Shown here: piece after piece, positions 24,538 through 34,066 of the stretch | How the letters are laid out: every line of letters begins with the position of its first letter | Position numbering within the stretch: the first letter of the stretch is position 1 | IMG/VR virus record: IMGVR_UViG_3300032579_000011 | Coordinates: 1 to 64,000 of that record | Length of the DNA stretch: 64,000 nucleotides | Reading direction: 5' to 3' (one strand) | Source: a virus | Made by a program: the position numbers and the translations under genes | Notes under the pieces: generated by a model | What the model saw: only the letters and a program-made list of their open reading frames with translations | What the model was told of the DNA's origin: nothing | The model's database searches: none

Positions 24538-25872
24538 ATGACTGATAAAACAAAATCAATTTCTGAAGCTCTTGCTGAAGTACAACGCAAAGTTAATGAA
24601 CAGCGTATGAAGAACGCTGAGAGTAATTGGAATGCAGTTAAAAATGAAAGTTTGTGGGACGACGCTAGAAAATGGGTTGGAGATAGAATGGGGTTGAGAA
24701 AACCCGCTGCTAATACAGCAACATCTCAAAATACTACTCCGGCCTCTTCTACTTCTACAACCACGAAGGCTACTTCTAATACACCAAAAATGAGTTACTC
24801 AGACTATAGTCAAACCGGCGTTGGCACAGTAGAGCCAACAAATAGACCGCCAGAACCGGCTCCTGGATCGAACGGCAAAGTTCCGGATATACTAGCTCCC
24901 ACAGTTTCGAAAACTACTGCTGTTACTTCATCCCCCGCTTCTACCATAAAACCAGCACCCGCTGCAGCACCTAAACCAGCCGCTGCAACTCCAACTCCTT
25001 CGCCAAGACCAAATGGCGCTCCTTTACCAACTCCCGCCGCTCCTGCTCCACAAAAAAGCCAAATAGCTCAAAACGCAGACGCGGCTATCAACCGTATAGG
25101 AAACACAAGCGAATTTGAAGACGGCGGTCCATCAAAATCAAAAGGAAAGAAATCAATGAAAGAAGAAATGTCTCCATTAGTAGCAGCATTCCTGAAGCTA
25201 CAGGAATCAAAGCCAGCTAATATGTTTGAAGCTGCTAAGAAAATGAAAGCTGTTTGCCCAAATTGTGGCAAATCACCTTGTGTTTGTGAATCAATGGAAG
25301 AAGAAAAAGAACTTTCTCCAAAACAAAAGAAAATTGCTGCTCTTGGTGGAGATAAAAAGAAGCTAGACGCTGCTGATTTCAAGGCTCTTCGTTCTGGTAA
25401 GAAGCCAATGGAAGAAGAAGTCGAAAAATTATTCAGCGAAGAAGAACTAGCACATTTCGCTTCGGTTATTGAAGGAGACGCGCCTTCTGTTGCTCCTGCT
25501 AGAGATGATATTGCAAATCGTTCTGATAAACATGATACAAATTCGGATTACGGTATGGACGAAGAAGCAAAGAAGCGTGGTGTTAAAGCTGGAACAAAGC
25601 GTGGGCCTTACAAGCAAAAAGGTTTATCTTCAGGCGAAAAGGACGAAGCTCAAGCAGAAACAAAGAATGTTCCCGCTCAAGTAAGAACAGCGCGTTCTCA
25701 TTTCTCTGGCGGCAAAGAAGTTGTTACACTTAAGCATCCACAGACTGATAAACAATATCACGTTCCGGTCAAGCACGTTAACGATTTCAACAAAGAATAC
25801 GCAGCTGCTGAAAAACCTCATGAAAAAAGTGCTGTTGAACGTAAGTTTATGCAAACTCATATGAGCAACTAA
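24538..25872 (+). CDS. Low-complexity virion protein with Cys4 motif (444 aa)
   Basis: Residues 55-180 are Ala/Pro/Thr/Ser-rich linkers. Then FEDGGPSKSKGKKSMKEE, a zinc-knuckle-like AVCPNCGKSPCVC (about residues 238-250) and a charged helical C-terminus. Likely an internal or scaffold-like structural protein; no enzyme motif. A weak TTAAATA late box lies at 24499. Confidence 0.5.
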   Translation: MTDKTKSISEALAEVQRKVNEQRMKNAESNWNAVKNESLWDDARKWVGDRMGLRKPAANTATSQNTTPASSTSTTTKATSNTPKMSYSDYSQTGVGTVEPTNRPPEPAPGSNGKVPDILAPTVSKTTAVTSSPASTIKPAPAAAPKPAAATPTPSPRPNGAPLPTPAAPAPQKSQIAQNADAAINRIGNTSEFEDGGPSKSKGKKSMKEEMSPLVAAFLKLQESKPANMFEAAKKMKAVCPNCGKSPCVCESMEEEKELSPKQKKIAALGGDKKKLDAADFKALRSGKKPMEEEVEKLFSEEELAHFASVIEGDAPSVAPARDDIANRSDKHDTNSDYGMDEEAKKRGVKAGTKRGPYKQKGLSSGEKDEAQAETKNVPAQVRTARSHFSGGKEVVTLKHPQTDKQYHVPVKHVNDFNKEYAAAEKPHEKSAVERKFMQTHMSN

Positions 25873-25881
25873 GGATATAAA

Positions 25882-26148
25882 ATGCCGCTTATAGCGAATA
25901 ACATCATTATTAACGGGCAAGATTTCAGTCTTGCCCCTAACAATCAAAGTGTTGACGCCAATGGAGAAATAGACATCGGCGGCGAAAAATATGATCCTGT
26001 TGTAAATAACAATCCGGCTGTGGTTAGTTCTACTCGAGGAAATCCTTCAATTGAAGATCATCATATTTTAATAGTTGATGGTAAAGAAAAAATGGTCAGT
26101 AGACATTCTTCGTATCTTTTAGATATGTTGACCATAGATAAACAATAA
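25882..26148 (+). CDS. Hypothetical structural-region protein (88 aa)
   Basis: MPLIANNIIINGQDFSLAPN... is a short beta-rich protein located between virion genes. ATG after AAGGATAT. Not recognised. Confidence 0.55.
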   Translation: MPLIANNIIINGQDFSLAPNNQSVDANGEIDIGGEKYDPVVNNNPAVVSSTRGNPSIEDHHILIVDGKEKMVSRHSSYLLDMLTIDKQ

Positions 26149-26149
26149 T

Positions 26150-26157
26150 TATAAATA
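26150..26157 (+). promoter_or_regulatory. Late promoter
   Basis: Perfect TATAAATA 32 nt before the start at 26190. Confidence 0.7.
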
Positions 26158-26189
26158 CAATTAAATAATTCTTTAAAGGAGAAAAAATA

Positions 26190-27179
26190 ATGGCACAATG
26201 GGGTAGAAACGATCAAGGCGTAACTGCTAACAGCACTACTACAAAAGAAACTTCAAATGGCGCGCCAATCGGAACTTATGCGTTAGTTAGAGGCGGTCAA
26301 ACAGGAACTGCTAACGTTTCTTTTGATTCTAATGCACATTTCGGTAATACATCATCGGGTTCAAGAGCATCTGTCGACGCCGCTATGTACGGTAACGTTA
26401 CTATAGGAGCTTTTGTTGCAAACAAAGCTGTCGGCGTTTTCGCGGTAAATGCAGCTATGATGTCTACTGTTGGCGGTAACGTTGTATTATCTTACGTAAC
26501 TTCTGGTGGTTCTGGTTATCAAGCTAACACAGCTAATTTTACTCCGGTAGTAACCAACGGTGGTTCCGGAGCTTCAATTAATGCTGTTGCTAACACAACA
26601 ACCAACGCTGGTAAAATTACAAGTCTCAATATCGTAACGGCCGGATCTGGTTATATTACCGCTCCTTCGCTTTCTAATTTACCTGCGCCGGCAGCTATTA
26701 ACATTACAGCGAATACGGTTGGTGTAGTTAATAGTACTTTATTGTTCTCAACAGCAAATTCATACTGGCAAGTTGGCGATAAGTTAACTTACGGAGTTCC
26801 TACAGGTAACACTGCTATTCCTGGTTTAACAGGTAATTCAGTTTATTACGTTGCTTTGGCGAATACAACAGGTGTTCAGTTGGCTGCAACTCCTGGCGGT
26901 AGCGTAATCACTCTTACCCCTGCAACAACAACTCCGGGTCAAGTTCATACTATTCAAGGTACAACAGCAACTGGTTATGTAGACGTTAATACTGATAATC
27001 CAGCCGTTGCGCACACTGGATGGGTTCTAAGAACAGAAGGTACAGGCGGACGCGCTGGTCGTGTATTCTACGAAACTCTTGTTGCTATGGGTTCTATTGG
27101 AATGAATACTACTTCTTCTACAGGCGTTACGGGTGTAGCAAACACTGTAACTTCTAACACAGTTGATCAATACGTTTAA
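26190..27179 (+). CDS. Virion structural protein (329 aa)
   Basis: MAQWGRNDQGVTANSTTTKETSNGAPIGTYALVRGGQ is the conserved opening of a structural protein found in T4-like cyanophages and relatives. Gly/Thr/Asn/Ala-rich beta repeats follow (SGGSGYQANTANFTPV, IVTAGSGYITAPSLSNL), as in tail-associated proteins. Confidence 0.7.
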   Translation: MAQWGRNDQGVTANSTTTKETSNGAPIGTYALVRGGQTGTANVSFDSNAHFGNTSSGSRASVDAAMYGNVTIGAFVANKAVGVFAVNAAMMSTVGGNVVLSYVTSGGSGYQANTANFTPVVTNGGSGASINAVANTTTNAGKITSLNIVTAGSGYITAPSLSNLPAPAAINITANTVGVVNSTLLFSTANSYWQVGDKLTYGVPTGNTAIPGLTGNSVYYVALANTTGVQLAATPGGSVITLTPATTTPGQVHTIQGTTATGYVDVNTDNPAVAHTGWVLRTEGTGGRAGRVFYETLVAMGSIGMNTTSSTGVTGVANTVTSNTVDQYV

Positions 27180-27193
27180 TAGGTAAATAAATT

Positions 27194-27487
27194 ATGTCTA
27201 ACAATTCAGTAGCAGTATCACAACTTCCAAACGCTTCAAACGTTGTTGCTACTGATAAAATACTTATATTATACAACGCCATTAGCAATTCTTCAGTTGC
27301 TAATGGTTCTCCTTCGGTTAGAACAATTCCTTTAAGTAATTTTTCAAATTGTTTTATTTTATCTAACATTGCACCGGCAAATTCTTCTTCTTATGGAATT
27401 GCCGGAAGTATTGCTTATGATAATACACATTTTTACGTTTGTATTTCTAGTAACAATTGGGTGAGAACTACATTAAGTTCTTTTTAA
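27194..27487 (+). CDS. Small virion structural protein (97 aa)
   Basis: VSQLPNASNVVATDKILILYN...YGIAGSIAYDNTHFYVCISSNNWVRTTLSSF resembles the C-terminal fibre module used in T4-like phage structural proteins. Directly after the 329-aa protein. Confidence 0.6.
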   Translation: MSNNSVAVSQLPNASNVVATDKILILYNAISNSSVANGSPSVRTIPLSNFSNCFILSNIAPANSSSYGIAGSIAYDNTHFYVCISSNNWVRTTLSSF

Positions 27488-27489
27488 AA

Positions 27490-27879
27490 ATGAATGATAA
27501 ATTGACTGAAGAAAATTTTTTATTATATTGTGCTCAACATTATGATAACGCAAAATACACGTCCACCGAAGACTTTATGGAAGATCTTAACAGAATTAAA
27601 TATATTAAAAAACTGATAACTCGTTATATAGAAAATGATGACCTCAAAGAAAGATTGATACTTAATCATATTATTATTTTGAATAATTGTTTTGGACCAG
27701 AGGCTTTATGTAAAATTTTATATCTGAAACTTAAACCTCAGATTAAATACATAAAGCCTTTTTTAATTCTTATTAATGTTTTACCTGATAAAATATATAA
27801 CGTTGGCGAAGAATCTATAATTGATACTGATACTATACCAATGGATAATAAAATAATTGATAAGTTAAGGAAAGTTTAA
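27490..27879 (+). CDS. Conserved T4-type hypothetical (129 aa)
   Basis: ATG 27490 is used rather than an upstream in-frame GTG. The helical pattern EDFMEDLNRIKYIKKLITRYIENDDLKERLILNHIIILNNCFG is a short conserved protein of T4-like phages (DUF7207 type), found in structural clusters. Function unknown. Confidence 0.65.
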   Translation: MNDKLTEENFLLYCAQHYDNAKYTSTEDFMEDLNRIKYIKKLITRYIENDDLKERLILNHIIILNNCFGPEALCKILYLKLKPQIKYIKPFLILINVLPDKIYNVGEESIIDTDTIPMDNKIIDKLRKV

Positions 27880-28418
27880 TGAATACCTCAGTAAAAGACG
27901 TTAAAAATTTTATTTCCTTTGCAGCCAAACATTTGGGTCTATCTTCGTTGCCTAGAATAAGCCTAGTTGGTAAAGAAGAAAATACAAAAAACGCTTTCGG
28001 CCATTTTCTCGGCGATAGAAAAGGCACATCAATAACAGTAAGAATTACAGGACGTCATCCAATAGACGTAATGAGAACTATTGCTCATGAATTAATTCAT
28101 TATAAGCAGAGAATCAACGGAAATAGAGCTTCAGAACAAATGAAAGAAGATGAAGCCAATGCGCTAGCCGGAAGAATAATGAGAGATTACGACACTACTT
28201 ATCCAAAAGCATTTAGAGATAACCCCATCAACGAAGATGGTATGGCAGCAGCCAACGCAATTGGAGCTTCTGCAGCGGATCCTAACGCCGGAAACATTCA
28301 AGGCTTTAGCCCTATGCTTTTAAAAAATAGAAAACATTCAATTCTGCCTAGACAAAAAACTCTCCGTGACATTTTAGGTAAAGATTCAAAAAACGAAACA
28401 TCACAGGATAGAAAATAA
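27879..28418 (+). CDS. HExxH zinc protease-like protein (179 aa)
   Basis: TIAHELIHYKQRI carries the HExxH metal site with downstream EANALAGRIMRDY as third-ligand region (SprT/minigluzincin style). Starts one base inside the previous stop. Found in structural modules of related phages. Substrate unknown. Confidence 0.7.
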   Translation: MNTSVKDVKNFISFAAKHLGLSSLPRISLVGKEENTKNAFGHFLGDRKGTSITVRITGRHPIDVMRTIAHELIHYKQRINGNRASEQMKEDEANALAGRIMRDYDTTYPKAFRDNPINEDGMAAANAIGASAADPNAGNIQGFSPMLLKNRKHSILPRQKTLRDILGKDSKNETSQDRK

Positions 28419-28807
28419 TGGTTGAAAGATCCGCTGCAGAAAGAATAGAAGACGCTATCGAAAAATTAACTGAAATTTCAATAGACCTTAGTAAAATGTT
28501 AGCTGTTCACGAACAACGTTTAAATCAACAAGAAAAACAAATTGATAATTTAGGTGGCGCTCTACAAGATTTTAGAGGAACGTCCGAATTAAAATTAAAA
28601 GATGTTTATGACACTATTCGTTCAGAAGATAAAAATATTTTAGAAGAAATTACTAAAATAAGAGTCGAAGCGAACGAACAACATGAAAAGATGACAGATA
28701 GAATTAGTGAAATGGAAAAAACTATTTGGGTGTATATGGGCGGTTTCACTGCAATTTTCTTTCTACTTTCTTATGGTCAAAATATTCTAAAACTAATCAT
28801 TAAATAA
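28418..28807 (+). CDS. Coiled-coil protein with C-terminal TM helix (129 aa)
   Basis: Residues 1-100 are heptad-rich (EDAIEKLTEISIDLSKMLAVHEQRLNQ...), then one TM segment IWVYMGGFTAIFFLLSYG. Similar tail-anchored coiled-coil proteins occur in T4-like phages; role unknown. Confidence 0.6.
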   Translation: MVERSAAERIEDAIEKLTEISIDLSKMLAVHEQRLNQQEKQIDNLGGALQDFRGTSELKLKDVYDTIRSEDKNILEEITKIRVEANEQHEKMTDRISEMEKTIWVYMGGFTAIFFLLSYGQNILKLIIK

Positions 28808-28811
28808 TCCT

Positions 28812-28839
28812 TTGACTTTTATCAAAAACGCGGTATAAT
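28812..28839 (+). promoter_or_regulatory. Sigma70-like promoter
   Basis: TTGACT, 16-bp spacer, TATAAT; drives primase-ligase-thyX-nrd genes. Confidence 0.75.
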
Positions 28840-28874
28840 CACTTTGTGGTTGATGATAATGATAGGATTATATT

Positions 28875-29897
28875 ATGGATTGGTTACAACAAAAATATAT
28901 CGGAATCATTTCAACCAGACTGGACAAGTTTAAACGGAAAAGCGCAAGCCTTTATAATTTCCGTTGTCCAGTTTGTGGTGACTCCGATTCAAATAAGAAT
29001 AAAGCTAGAGGATACATTTACGAAAAGAGCGGTAAAATGCTATTTCATTGTCATAACTGTGGTGCTACCGCTTCTGTTCCTAATTTCATTAAAATGATTG
29101 ATCAAGCGGTTTATAATGAATATTTGCTTGAAAGAATTCAAGACAATAAATCGCCAGAACAAAAAGATCTAGAAGCTTTCGTTGAAAAAATGAAGCCTCC
29201 TCTTTTTATGAAGAGCGGACCATTAAAGGGACTGAAGAAAGTTAGTCAGTTATCCCCAGAACATAAAGTGAAGAAATTTGTAGATGCCAGACGTATCCCA
29301 ACACCTTATCACGCAACTTTATTTTCCTGCCCTAACTTTAAGCATTATACTAATAACCTTGTACCTAATAAGTTTGATGTTGATTCTCTTGAACGCGATG
29401 AAACTCGCCTTCTTATACCCTTTATTGACTCTCGTAAAATTATGCACGCCTATCAAGGTAGAGCGTTGGTTAATTCGTCAGTCAAATATATTACAATCGT
29501 TCTTAATGATTCAATTCCTAAAGTTTATGGACTTGATAGAGTTGATTTTGGTAGGACTGTTTATGTGTTTGAAGGCCCAATTGATAGTATGTTTGTTCCT
29601 AACAGTATCGCTACTGCAGGCGGCGATTTGGTGTCTGCGATCAACACCTTTACGAAAGATCGTCTTGTCGTTGTTTACGACAACGAGCCAAGAAATAAAG
29701 AAACCGTAAAGAAAATTGACAAGGCTATCATGCAAGGATATAAAGTTTGTATATGGCCCGAAAACTTCGAACATAAAGATATCAACGACGCGATTTTAGC
29801 GGGCTTGACTTCTGAGTTCATTTCATATATAATTAATCAAAACACTTACCGTGATCTTTCGGCCAAACTGGCTCTTACAAAATGGAGAAAATCTTGA
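28875..29897 (+). CDS. 61: DNA primase gp61 (340 aa)
   Basis: Zinc ribbon FRCPVCGDSDSNKNKARGY...FHCHNCGA (residues 30-60), then Toprim-like VYVFEGPIDSMFVPNSIATAG and VVVYDNEPRNKETV. This is the T4 gp61 layout. Works with gp41 (13705) to prime lagging strands. Confidence 0.9.
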   Translation: MDWLQQKYIGIISTRLDKFKRKSASLYNFRCPVCGDSDSNKNKARGYIYEKSGKMLFHCHNCGATASVPNFIKMIDQAVYNEYLLERIQDNKSPEQKDLEAFVEKMKPPLFMKSGPLKGLKKVSQLSPEHKVKKFVDARRIPTPYHATLFSCPNFKHYTNNLVPNKFDVDSLERDETRLLIPFIDSRKIMHAYQGRALVNSSVKYITIVLNDSIPKVYGLDRVDFGRTVYVFEGPIDSMFVPNSIATAGGDLVSAINTFTKDRLVVVYDNEPRNKETVKKIDKAIMQGYKVCIWPENFEHKDINDAILAGLTSEFISYIINQNTYRDLSAKLALTKWRKS

Positions 29898-30994
29898 TTA
29901 AGTATGACACACTCTACCACATCGACGAGAACGGTAATACTCGTACTTGGATGATGGAGCGCTTGGGAAACAAGTATCGTACTGTCTCTGGTATTGAAGG
30001 TGGTAAGCTTGTAATTTCAGAATGGAAAGAAGTTTACGGTAAGAATGCCGGCAAAGCCAACGCGACTACCGATGATCAACAGGCCGATCTAGAAGTTAAG
30101 GCTCTTTACAAAAAGAAACTCGATCGTAAATATCATACTTCGAAAGAAACGATCGAAGAAGGTTCTAAGATTATTGAACCTATGCTTGCTGATAAGTATA
30201 AAGGTTGGGATTCAAAGTGGAAGCACGTATTCACTCAGCCGAAGCTTGATGGAATGCGTTGTATAGCGACCAAGAACGGATTGTTTTCAAGACAGGGTAA
30301 GCCCATAGTTTCGGCCCCTCACATCATTCAAGAGTTAGCTCCTTTATTCGAGCTTAGTCCAAACTTGATCCTTGATGGTGAACTATATAATCATGAGCTA
30401 CGAGACAATTTTAATGAGTTGATTTCTATCGCCCGTCAAACCAAACCAACTCAAGACGACTTGAACAAATCTGCTTCAATGATTCAATATCATGTTTATG
30501 ATATGGTTTGGAAAGAACATTTTTATAATCGTCTGACTTATCTAGAAAGTATTATTGGTTCACTTAAGAGTAATGTGATCAAGCTGGTAGACACTTTCAG
30601 CGCTGAAAATTCAGAAAAACTTGATCAGCAATATGCTAACTTTCTTGAGAACGGCTATGAAGGTCAAATGATTCGTATTGATGCTCCTTACGAAAATAAA
30701 CGTTCAAAGAGTTTGTTGAAGCGTAAGGAATTTATTGACGAAGAATTTGAAGTCATTGAAATACTTGAAGGTCAGGGTAATTGGTCTGGATACGCCAAAA
30801 GCGTTCAGTGCAAGACCAAAGAAGGAGTTGTATTCAATGCTGGTATTAAGGGAACACAGGAGTTCACCAAGGAGTTGTTGAATCGTAAACCAATTCCTAA
30901 GACGGCAACGGTTCGTTACCAGAATATTACGCCAGACGGTAGCTTGCGTTTTCCAATCGCGGTTGCTTTTTATGAAAATGAAAGAGATATTTAA
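29894..30994 (+). CDS. ATP-dependent DNA ligase (366 aa)
   Basis: Motif I QPKLDGMR (nucleotidyl Lys at about residue 117), motif III LDGELYNHE, motif IV GYEGQMIR, motif V KRSKSLLKRKEF, and a C-terminal OB fold. TTG 29894 with GGAG 7 nt upstream and a TTGA overlap is preferred to ATG 29882. Shorter than T4 gp30 and of a different subfamily. Seals nicks in replication. Confidence 0.85.
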   Translation: MIKYDTLYHIDENGNTRTWMMERLGNKYRTVSGIEGGKLVISEWKEVYGKNAGKANATTDDQQADLEVKALYKKKLDRKYHTSKETIEEGSKIIEPMLADKYKGWDSKWKHVFTQPKLDGMRCIATKNGLFSRQGKPIVSAPHIIQELAPLFELSPNLILDGELYNHELRDNFNELISIARQTKPTQDDLNKSASMIQYHVYDMVWKEHFYNRLTYLESIIGSLKSNVIKLVDTFSAENSEKLDQQYANFLENGYEGQMIRIDAPYENKRSKSLLKRKEFIDEEFEVIEILEGQGNWSGYAKSVQCKTKEGVVFNAGIKGTQEFTKELLNRKPIPKTATVRYQNITPDGSLRFPIAVAFYENERDI

Positions 30995-30995
30995 A

Positions 30996-31673
30996 ATGAA
31001 TAACGCAAAAATTATAGCGGTAACACAACCAATAATTGATAATGAAAAAGGTGTTAAAATGACACCAGATGAGTTTATTGCATATTGTGCAAGGGTTTCG
31101 AACCCATCTAATCAAATGAATAGTTTAACTGCTCCTAAATTACTCAGATACTGCATAAAACATAAGCACTGGAGCGTTTTTGAAACAGTTAGTATTACTA
31201 TGTCTATAGAAACTACTAGAGATATCGCCCGACAAATTCTCAGACATAGATCATTTTCGTTTCAGGAATTTTCTCAGCGTTATGCTGATCCAACACAAGA
31301 TTTAGGTTTCGTTACTCGTGAAGCTCGTCTTCAAGATCAGAAAAATCGTCAGAACAGTATTGAGATTGATGATGAATCTCTCCAAGGTACTTGGGAACAA
31401 CTTCAAAATAACTTGACTACTTCTGTGCAAAAAACATACAAATGGGCTATTAAAAACGGTATCGCGAAGGAACAAGCACGTGCTGTTCTTCCGGAAGGGT
31501 TAACAGTTTCTCGCCTATATATGAATGGAACGTTGAGAAGTTATATTCATTGGTGTCAACTTCGTATGGGACCAGAAACCCAGAAGGAACATAGAGAAAT
31601 CGCAACTGACGCTTGGTACGAGATTACCAACGTATTTCCTTCGTTAAAAGATAGTTTGGATATAGAAAATTAA
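30996..31673 (+). CDS. thyX: Flavin-dependent thymidylate synthase ThyX (225 aa)
   Basis: Signature RHRSFSFQEFSQRY (RHRxxSxxxxSxR) near residues 82-95, plus ARAVLPEGLTVSRLYMNGTLRSYIHWCQLR. Makes dTMP from dUMP with FAD and methylenetetrahydrofolate. ATG 30996 is the start; longer in-frame upstream codons lie inside the ligase gene. Confidence 0.95.
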   Translation: MNNAKIIAVTQPIIDNEKGVKMTPDEFIAYCARVSNPSNQMNSLTAPKLLRYCIKHKHWSVFETVSITMSIETTRDIARQILRHRSFSFQEFSQRYADPTQDLGFVTREARLQDQKNRQNSIEIDDESLQGTWEQLQNNLTTSVQKTYKWAIKNGIAKEQARAVLPEGLTVSRLYMNGTLRSYIHWCQLRMGPETQKEHREIATDAWYEITNVFPSLKDSLDIEN

Positions 31674-31685
31674 TAAGGGGTATAG

Positions 31686-33305
31686 ATGATTGATAATTCA
31701 ATTCTAGTAACAAAAAGAGACGGATCGACTCAGCCGTTAGATCTAAATCGTTTTCATAAAGTGGTTAGTTGGGCTTGTGAAGGAATCAACAACGTTTCCG
31801 AATCAGAGATAGAACTTAAGTCTCATATTCAATTTTATAATAAGATTAAGTCATCAGATATTCAAGAAACTTTGATCAAGGCTGCCGCCGATCTTATTTC
31901 AGAAGAAAATCCCGGTTATCAGTACGTTGCTGGTCGTCTGATCAACTATCATCTAAGAAAACAAGTATACGAAAGTCACCTACCATGGAAATTGAAAGAT
32001 CATGTTAAACACGTTATTTCTCTTGGTTACTACGATCCTGAAATTTCTTCTTTTTATGATGATTTTGAACTGGATGTTTTGGATACTTATATTAATCACG
32101 ATAGGGATTATTCTATCTCTTATGTGGGCATGGAACAATTAAGAGGAAAATACTTAATCAGAAACAGAGTTACTGGACAGATTTATGAAACTCCTCAAAT
32201 GGCTTATATGTTGATTGCCATGATACTGTTTCGTAACTATCCTAAAGAAACCAGACTTAAATGGGTAAAGGATTTATACGATGCGACAAGCACTTTTGAA
32301 ATATCGCTGCCGACTCCTATTATGGCAGGTCTCCGTTCGCCTCAAAAGCAATTCTCTTCGTGCGTTCTTATCGAGACAGATGACAGTCTTGATTCAATCA
32401 ATGCTTCAGCTTCCGCAATTGTTAAATATGTGTCTCAAAAAGCTGGCATTGGTATTAATGCTGGTCGTATTCGTGCTCTCGGCTCTCCCATTCGCGCTGG
32501 TGATACTACTCACACTGGTGTTATCCCATTTTACAAGCACTTCCAATCAGCAGTTAAGAGCTGCAGCCAAGGCGGTGTTCGAGGCGGCGCAGCGACTCTT
32601 TACTACCCTATCTGGCATTTGGAAGTTGAGGACCTACTAGTTCTCAAGAATAATAAAGGCACAGAAGATAATCGTATTCGTGGTTTGGACTATGGTGTCC
32701 AGTTTAATAAGGTGATGTATGAACGACTTCTTGTTGGTGGGAATATTACTCTATTCAGCCCTAGCGACGTCCCTGGTCTTTATGATAGCTTTTTTATTGA
32801 TCTTGATAAATTCAGATCGCTATATCAAAAATACGAGGCGGATCCGGCGATCAGAAAGAAATCAATACCTGCTGTGGACCTATTCTCATCGTTCATGGAA
32901 GAGCGCAAGAACACTGGTCGTATCTATTTGCAGAACGTCGACCATGCGAATGATCATGGTTCGTTCATTAAAGAACTTGCACCAATTCGCCAGTCAAATC
33001 TCTGCTGTGTGACTGGAGAAACTTATGTAACTGTTGAAATGATTGACGGTTCAATTCAAGATATAATGATCAAGGATGTTACAATTCAAATGAAAGTTCT
33101 TAGTAGAAACAATAATACTGGTAAAGATGAATTTAGACAAATTAAAGCTGCTGCTATGACTAGAAAGAATGCATCATTGATGAAAATAACTGATGAAAAT
33201 GGCAACTCTATTGTTTGCACACCAGATCATCGCATCTATACAAAAAACAGAGGATATGTAGAGGCGCAAAATATTTTAGAAAATGATGAGTTGTTGGTAA
33301 TATAA
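31686..33305 (+). CDS. nrdA: NrdA N-extein fused to N-half of a split intein (539 aa)
   Basis: Residues 1-440 are class I ribonucleotide reductase large subunit (ATP cone, SSCVLIE, SNLC). From Cys441 (33006) a 99-residue N-intein begins: CVTGETYV (block A) and CTPDHRIYTKNRGYV (block B), ending DELLVI. The C-half is at 34053. After trans-splicing the join would be SNLC-CEIDLPTKPL, matching SNLCLEIALPTKPL of E. coli NrdA. A GIY-YIG HEG lies between the halves. Confidence 0.9.
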   Translation: MIDNSILVTKRDGSTQPLDLNRFHKVVSWACEGINNVSESEIELKSHIQFYNKIKSSDIQETLIKAAADLISEENPGYQYVAGRLINYHLRKQVYESHLPWKLKDHVKHVISLGYYDPEISSFYDDFELDVLDTYINHDRDYSISYVGMEQLRGKYLIRNRVTGQIYETPQMAYMLIAMILFRNYPKETRLKWVKDLYDATSTFEISLPTPIMAGLRSPQKQFSSCVLIETDDSLDSINASASAIVKYVSQKAGIGINAGRIRALGSPIRAGDTTHTGVIPFYKHFQSAVKSCSQGGVRGGAATLYYPIWHLEVEDLLVLKNNKGTEDNRIRGLDYGVQFNKVMYERLLVGGNITLFSPSDVPGLYDSFFIDLDKFRSLYQKYEADPAIRKKSIPAVDLFSSFMEERKNTGRIYLQNVDHANDHGSFIKELAPIRQSNLCCVTGETYVTVEMIDGSIQDIMIKDVTIQMKVLSRNNNTGKDEFRQIKAAAMTRKNASLMKITDENGNSIVCTPDHRIYTKNRGYVEAQNILENDELLVI

Positions 33306-33317
33306 TTTATAAATTAT

Positions 33318-33325
33318 TATAAATA
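33318..33325 (+). promoter_or_regulatory. Late promoter inside an inverted repeat
   Basis: Perfect TATAAATA. TATAAAT pairs with ATTTATA around the HEG start at 33355-33362. Confidence 0.6.
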
Positions 33326-33361
33326 GTTCTGAGATAACACTTCTATCAAGGAATCATTTAT

Positions 33362-34066
33362 ATGGCTATAGTTTACAAAATAACGAACAGAGTGAACGGT
33401 AAAAGTTATATTGGTCACTCTGTTCGAACATTAGAACAAAGATGGAAATCTCATCTATCATCTGTTAGGCAGGGAAGTAAATTTAGATTTCATTCTGCTA
33501 TTCGAAAATATGGTGTAGATCAATGGGATCATGAAATTATTTTTGAACATAATAATGTTGATATTTGTAAGAAAAAAGAAGAAGAGATGATTGTTGGATT
33601 TGATCTCATGAATAATAAAAAAGGATATAATGCTAAACCAGGAGGATGCGGTGGTTGGATTGTTCCTGATAAAAAATATGAATTATGGGTAAAAAAACAA
33701 TCTGAAAATAATATAGGATTAAAAAATAATAATAGTACGGGATACACAAACGAAGAATTGATTGAAATTGGTAAAAAGGTGTGTTATGATCTTGGAAGAA
33801 TTGTAGGTCAAAAGACAATGGTCAAAGAATGTAAAAAGATAGGGATAAGATTTCCTAAATCATTCAGACCAATGAGATTTGATGGAAGTTATAAAAAATA
33901 TGCTGCTATTCTTGAAAAAGAGTTAGATATGAAATTCAATCCATATTTTCGTTCTGAAGAACAGAGACAAATATACAGAGAAAAATATACTGGCACTGTT
34001 GGACCCAACGTTGGAACTAAAGTTATCATAGATTCAGAAGGAAAAAGAAAACATGTTAAAAATTGA
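33362..34066 (+). CDS. GIY-YIG homing endonuclease inside the split intein (234 aa)
   Basis: IVYKITNRVNGKSYIGHSVRTLEQRWKSHL gives the GIY-YIG core (Y, then YIG, R). A basic C-terminal DNA-binding part with repeated EEQRQIYREKYTG follows. Its 3' end overlaps the C-intein gene by 14 bp. Free-standing HEG between intein halves, as in the 'fractured' split-intein genes known from phage metagenomes. Confidence 0.85.
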   Translation: MAIVYKITNRVNGKSYIGHSVRTLEQRWKSHLSSVRQGSKFRFHSAIRKYGVDQWDHEIIFEHNNVDICKKKEEEMIVGFDLMNNKKGYNAKPGGCGGWIVPDKKYELWVKKQSENNIGLKNNNSTGYTNEELIEIGKKVCYDLGRIVGQKTMVKECKKIGIRFPKSFRPMRFDGSYKKYAAILEKELDMKFNPYFRSEEQRQIYREKYTGTVGPNVGTKVIIDSEGKRKHVKN